64,000 bases of DNA, taken from contig NZ_FNRL01000022.1 in NCBI RefSeq assembly GCF_900107795.1, forward strand, positions 48,113 through 112,112, written 5' to 3'. Below are positions 60,723-64,000 of the stretch, piece after piece. The stretch is from Chitinophaga terrae (ex Kim and Jung 2007). GTDB lineage: Bacteria > Bacteroidota > Bacteroidia > Chitinophagales > Chitinophagaceae. Below the pieces are notes generated by a model. The model ran no database searches and was not told the DNA's origin. It was given only the letters and a program-made list of their open reading frames with translations. A program made the position numbers and the translations under genes. Each line of letters starts with the position of its first letter. The first letter of the stretch is position 1.

Positions 60723-63700
60723 ATGAAAAGACTTTTAACCATTCTATGCCTATTACTGGGTTGTACTTTCTTCCCAAGTAAAGAGGCCGTGGCATTAAAT
60801 GGAGTAGATGGCCAAATATTCATGAACCTACCGGATTCAGCCTGCCTGAACAGCTTTGCATCTATCAACGCCTTTTACTGGAAAAACCGGGGCTGGGCAA
60901 GAAAAGCTGACTGGACTATTACAGGAGGCGATTATGAAATATTATACAATTCAGACCCGGACATTAACAAACTAACGGGTCAGAAACCCGATCCAAGTTA
61001 TAATGTCAACGCTTTAACCATTAAGTTCAAAAGCACCGGAACCTATACTTTTACTGCCATTGTCTATAAAGATGACGGCTCCAGCAGCAGTATTACCCGG
61101 ACCATATATGTAAAGGATTGCTCTGTTCTTCCATGCCTCGGTAACTCTACCGGGGCGAACGATTTTACATACAATTTTGGTACTTTCAATATTACAGATA
61201 CCAAAAGCGTCTCCGATCCTTACGTCCCTGCTTCAACTGGCGCCAACACTGGTGGTTACAATTATGTTCAGCACCCGACCAGCGACTTCAAAGACAATAG
61301 TTATTGTGTATTCTGGAATAGCCAGATCCGTACCGAATGGGTTTACAGCACCGACCACACCGGCAATGGTGGCGACCCTAAAAAAGCAGGCGGAATGTTG
61401 ATCGCCAATTCTGCGATCGCGAAAAAAACATTCTTTGTAAAGAAAGATGTACCGGTGTGTCCGGGTTCTTCCTATAATTTCAGCGCCTGGTTCCTGAACC
61501 TGAACGGCCTTCAGGTATTCAATTCTACCTGTGCGGATGGAAACAGTGACGGTTACCATTATGCCGGCGTAACCTTCCTTATCATCGATGAAAGCAAAGC
61601 GACACCGGATACCCTGGCCAGGTTTAAAACCTATGATGTATCCATGAACCTTGATGGACCTGAATGGCAGCAATATGGAGGCGGATTCAAAACTCCGGGC
61701 GGTGTAACAAAAGTAACGCTCGCCATTGTGAACGATCGATATGGAGATTGTGGTAATGATATCGCGATCGATGACATCTCTTTTCAATACTGTAGTCCAT
61801 ATATTTACTCATTTATCGATGGTTCAACCAAACCTGAGTTAAAAGAAGCGGCATTGTGTGAAGGCGCCCCGGTAACCATCAAAGCAATATATGCCCCCGA
61901 TGGTTGGGATAACGGTGTTTATTACCCCGAAAAGGATTACTTTAAAAACCCTCAATACCAATGGGAATACAGTTATAACAGCACTACCTGGTTTCCATTA
62001 ACTGACTCTCTTACACTAAGAACAGGCAGCCAGACGAACACCCTGGTATTTAAAGAAGGCGCGCTTGTCGGAGATCCCGATAAGCCCGTTGTCATTTATT
62101 ACCGTGTAAATATTCTCGAAAAGAACAACGCAAGCAACTGTGCGGCTCCTTCGGAATACACTAAGATAACCATCCTTCCTAAACCAAAAGTAACGGTATC
62201 TACCGGCCGGGTATGTAAAGGCGAGCAGGTGATACTGACGGCCACGGGAGGCTATACGAAATACCAATGGAGAGTGAATCCCGTCGTCGTCGGGCCCTCT
62301 CTTACCGTAACTCCCGATACTACTTCTACCTATTGGGCTTTGGGAATAGCGGATTACGGTAAAGACCCTGTTACAGGAGCACCACGCCAGTGTGTGGATT
62401 CCGGATTCGGAACCATCGTGGTAGATACCATGCCTAAGGTCACCATCACCGGCGGACCTAACGACATTTGTGCAGGCTCCTCCATCGCGTTGGCTATCCA
62501 ACCCAGCAACAGCAAATTTGATATCACCTGGTCTCCTGTAGGTACCGGTACGCCTAAAACCATTAATCTTACCGATATCCCAAAGACCATTGGTGTAAAC
62601 ACCTACAAGGTGACCGTCGTCAACGGAAAATGTACGACTTCCGACTCCTATAATATTAATGTATACGAAATCCCGGTTCCGAAAGTTACCACTCCTCCTA
62701 CACAGTGCGCAAACGGTACATTTAACCTGAACGCTACGCTGAAGGCAACCGAAAGCGGTACCTGGTCGCTGGTCACTCCTAACCCGGCCATCACGATAGC
62801 TGATCCAACTGCGCCGAGCACCACTATCAACGGCGTTCCTGCCGGTTCAACGGTACAGGTAAGATGGACTGTCGTAAATAACGGCAAAACTGATTGCACT
62901 CATGACACTGTAATTAATGTTGTGAACCAGGCAGCGATCACCGGCAATACTATCCTTGCTGACCAGATACTTTGTAAAATCTCGGATATTCCGGCTCTGC
63001 TAACGATCAAAGGCCCACTGGCAGGCGGGAGCGGCACCTACACTTATCAATGGCAGAGAAGCAGCAACGGCGGCCTATGGACGAATGTTGGAACCAACTC
63101 CAATACCTATGCTCCGCCCAAACTCGCGACCACAAATACCGTAGACAAGTACCGCCTGATCATTACCTCCGGTACATGTACTTCTACCAGCAATGAAGTG
63201 ACTATCAGGATAAACACCACGACACTGAAAGTTACCGTGCCTGTCGACGTTACTGTTGAATGTAAAAAAGGTACAGACTATACTACCAATTTTGGAACGC
63301 CAACAATTGTAGGATACAACGCCACTATCACCGGTACTACAGACGCCACAACCAACCCAGACGCATGTACGCAAGTGATTAAACGTACCTGGACGGTTAA
63401 AGACCAGTGCGGCAGTACTGCTACTGCAACTCAGACAGTAACTGTAAAAGATACCAAAGCACCGGTATTCACTTACACTCCGTCTGCGGATACCACCGTT
63501 AGCTGTGAAAAAGCATTTGCCAATACTGCTGTGCCTAAGCCAATAGCCACAGACGATTGTTCAGCTGTAACAGTAGGCGCCCCTACTTCCACAACACCAG
63601 TGTATCCTAATCCTGCCTGTAAGGGAACCTATAATTATACTATTACCTGGACAGCCAAAGATGCATGCGGCAACGCTGTTTCAACAAGCATGAACGTACA

Positions 63701-64000
63701 TGTTGTAGATAATACAGCTCCAACATTTACTTATACGCCGCAGAAGGATACGACAGTAGATTGCGACAAGACATTTACTCCTGATAAAGCTAAACCGATC
63801 GCAGTAGACAATTGTCCTGCACTGGGGTCTGTTGATCTTACATCTGTTGAATCTACGCCGGTAAAAGATCCGCAATGCCCAAATAAGTACACCTACACTA
63901 TTACCTGGACGGCGAAGGACCAATGCGGGAATTCGGCTACGTTTGTGCAGAATGTGACCGTGCAGGACGTGACACCTCCTACCTTCACCTGGACTCCGGC
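60723..64000 (+). CDS. Large secreted repeat adhesin, 3' end beyond the window
   Basis: An open frame runs from the ATG at 60723 through the window end (1092 residues, no stop). It starts with a signal peptide (LLTILCLLLGCTFFPSKEA; LLGC could be a lipobox). The next 700 residues are Ig/PKD-like Thr- and Val-rich units (VCKGEQVILTATGGYTKYQW, ICAGSSIALAIQPSN). From about residue 830 come HYR-like repeats with paired Cys and AKDxCGN, spaced exactly 86 residues. Such proteins end in a type IX secretion C-terminal domain in Bacteroidota, here out of view. Surface adhesion is the likely role. Confidence 0.8.
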   Translation, partial: MKRLLTILCLLLGCTFFPSKEAVALNGVDGQIFMNLPDSACLNSFASINAFYWKNRGWARKADWTITGGDYEILYNSDPDINKLTGQKPDPSYNVNALTIKFKSTGTYTFTAIVYKDDGSSSSITRTIYVKDCSVLPCLGNSTGANDFTYNFGTFNITDTKSVSDPYVPASTGANTGGYNYVQHPTSDFKDNSYCVFWNSQIRTEWVYSTDHTGNGGDPKKAGGMLIANSAIAKKTFFVKKDVPVCPGSSYNFSAWFLNLNGLQVFNSTCADGNSDGYHYAGVTFLIIDESKATPDTLARFKTYDVSMNLDGPEWQQYGGGFKTPGGVTKVTLAIVNDRYGDCGNDIAIDDISFQYCSPYIYSFIDGSTKPELKEAALCEGAPVTIKAIYAPDGWDNGVYYPEKDYFKNPQYQWEYSYNSTTWFPLTDSLTLRTGSQTNTLVFKEGALVGDPDKPVVIYYRVNILEKNNASNCAAPSEYTKITILPKPKVTVSTGRVCKGEQVILTATGGYTKYQWRVNPVVVGPSLTVTPDTTSTYWALGIADYGKDPVTGAPRQCVDSGFGTIVVDTMPKVTITGGPNDICAGSSIALAIQPSNSKFDITWSPVGTGTPKTINLTDIPKTIGVNTYKVTVVNGKCTTSDSYNINVYEIPVPKVTTPPTQCANGTFNLNATLKATESGTWSLVTPNPAITIADPTAPSTTINGVPAGSTVQVRWTVVNNGKTDCTHDTVINVVNQAAITGNTILADQILCKISDIPALLTIKGPLAGGSGTYTYQWQRSSNGGLWTNVGTNSNTYAPPKLATTNTVDKYRLIITSGTCTSTSNEVTIRINTTTLKVTVPVDVTVECKKGTDYTTNFGTPTIVGYNATITGTTDATTNPDACTQVIKRTWTVKDQCGSTATATQTVTVKDTKAPVFTYTPSADTTVSCEKAFANTAVPKPIATDDCSAVTVGAPTSTTPVYPNPACKGTYNYTITWTAKDACGNAVSTSMNVHVVDNTAPTFTYTPQKDTTVDCDKTFTPDKAKPIAVDNCPALGSVDLTSVESTPVKDPQCPNKYTYTITWTAKDQCGNSATFVQNVTVQDVTPPTFTWTP

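Noticed and set aside
1..64000. CRISPR arrays, insertion sequences, prophage or rRNA genes
   Set aside because: No regularly spaced direct repeats, transposase-like proteins, phage structural genes or rRNA signatures were found in either strand.

Overview
The window comes from a Bacteroidota genome, most likely a Chitinophagaceae-type soil or rhizosphere bacterium. The signs are a SusC/SusD pair, another TonB-dependent receptor, TPR-containing sensor kinases, the start of a large secreted protein with Cys-paired repeats, and near absence of Shine-Dalgarno sequences. Promoters fit the Bacteroidota pattern: all three tRNA genes carry TTTG-N19-TAnnTTTG. It looks like ordinary chromosome. I see no prophage, insertion sequence, CRISPR array or rRNA operon.

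Layout: 0-8 kb holds a truncated secreted protein, a SelW-like protein, a decayed MFS transporter, a TPR histidine kinase, an Lrp regulator beside a PLP-dependent (histidine-type) decarboxylase, an MscS channel, and two stress-type genes (a histone-H1-like Lys/Ala tail protein and a KGG-repeat protein). 8-17.4 kb is one tightly packed minus-strand operon: SusC, SusD, two DoxX-like membrane proteins, a cytochrome c and a SoxC-like molybdenum sulfite dehydrogenase, preceded by a structured leader. 17.7-33 kb holds transketolase, a GH130 enzyme, exonuclease III with DNA ligase D, outer-membrane proteins, and an AI-2E-type permease coupled to a 1224-residue AsmA-like protein.

33-40 kb holds an aldehyde dehydrogenase, an AraC regulator, a stand-alone EF-G paralogue preceded by two tandem leader-peptide/terminator modules, a second MscS channel, an SRAP protein and two identical tRNA-Arg(ACG) genes. 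40.8-45.2 kb is an ECF sigma/anti-sigma operon ending in a TonB-dependent receptor. 45-53 kb has an SDR and FAH-family pair, membrane and lipoproteins, and a NarL-type two-component pair. 53-64 kb holds a third tRNA-Arg(ACG), rlmH, a rhomboid protease, tilS, etfBA, a bifunctional nuclease, ispE, rplT-rpmI, and the 5' 3.3 kb of a repeat adhesin that runs off the window.

The most interesting points are the EF-G attenuator array (homologous Ile/Val/Thr-rich leader peptides, each with a terminator and a plausible antiterminator), the SusCD-DoxX-SoxCD operon with its Cys-codon leader, and the exact 258-nt repeat of the adhesin. All functional calls come from reading motifs and family resemblance; no search was run.
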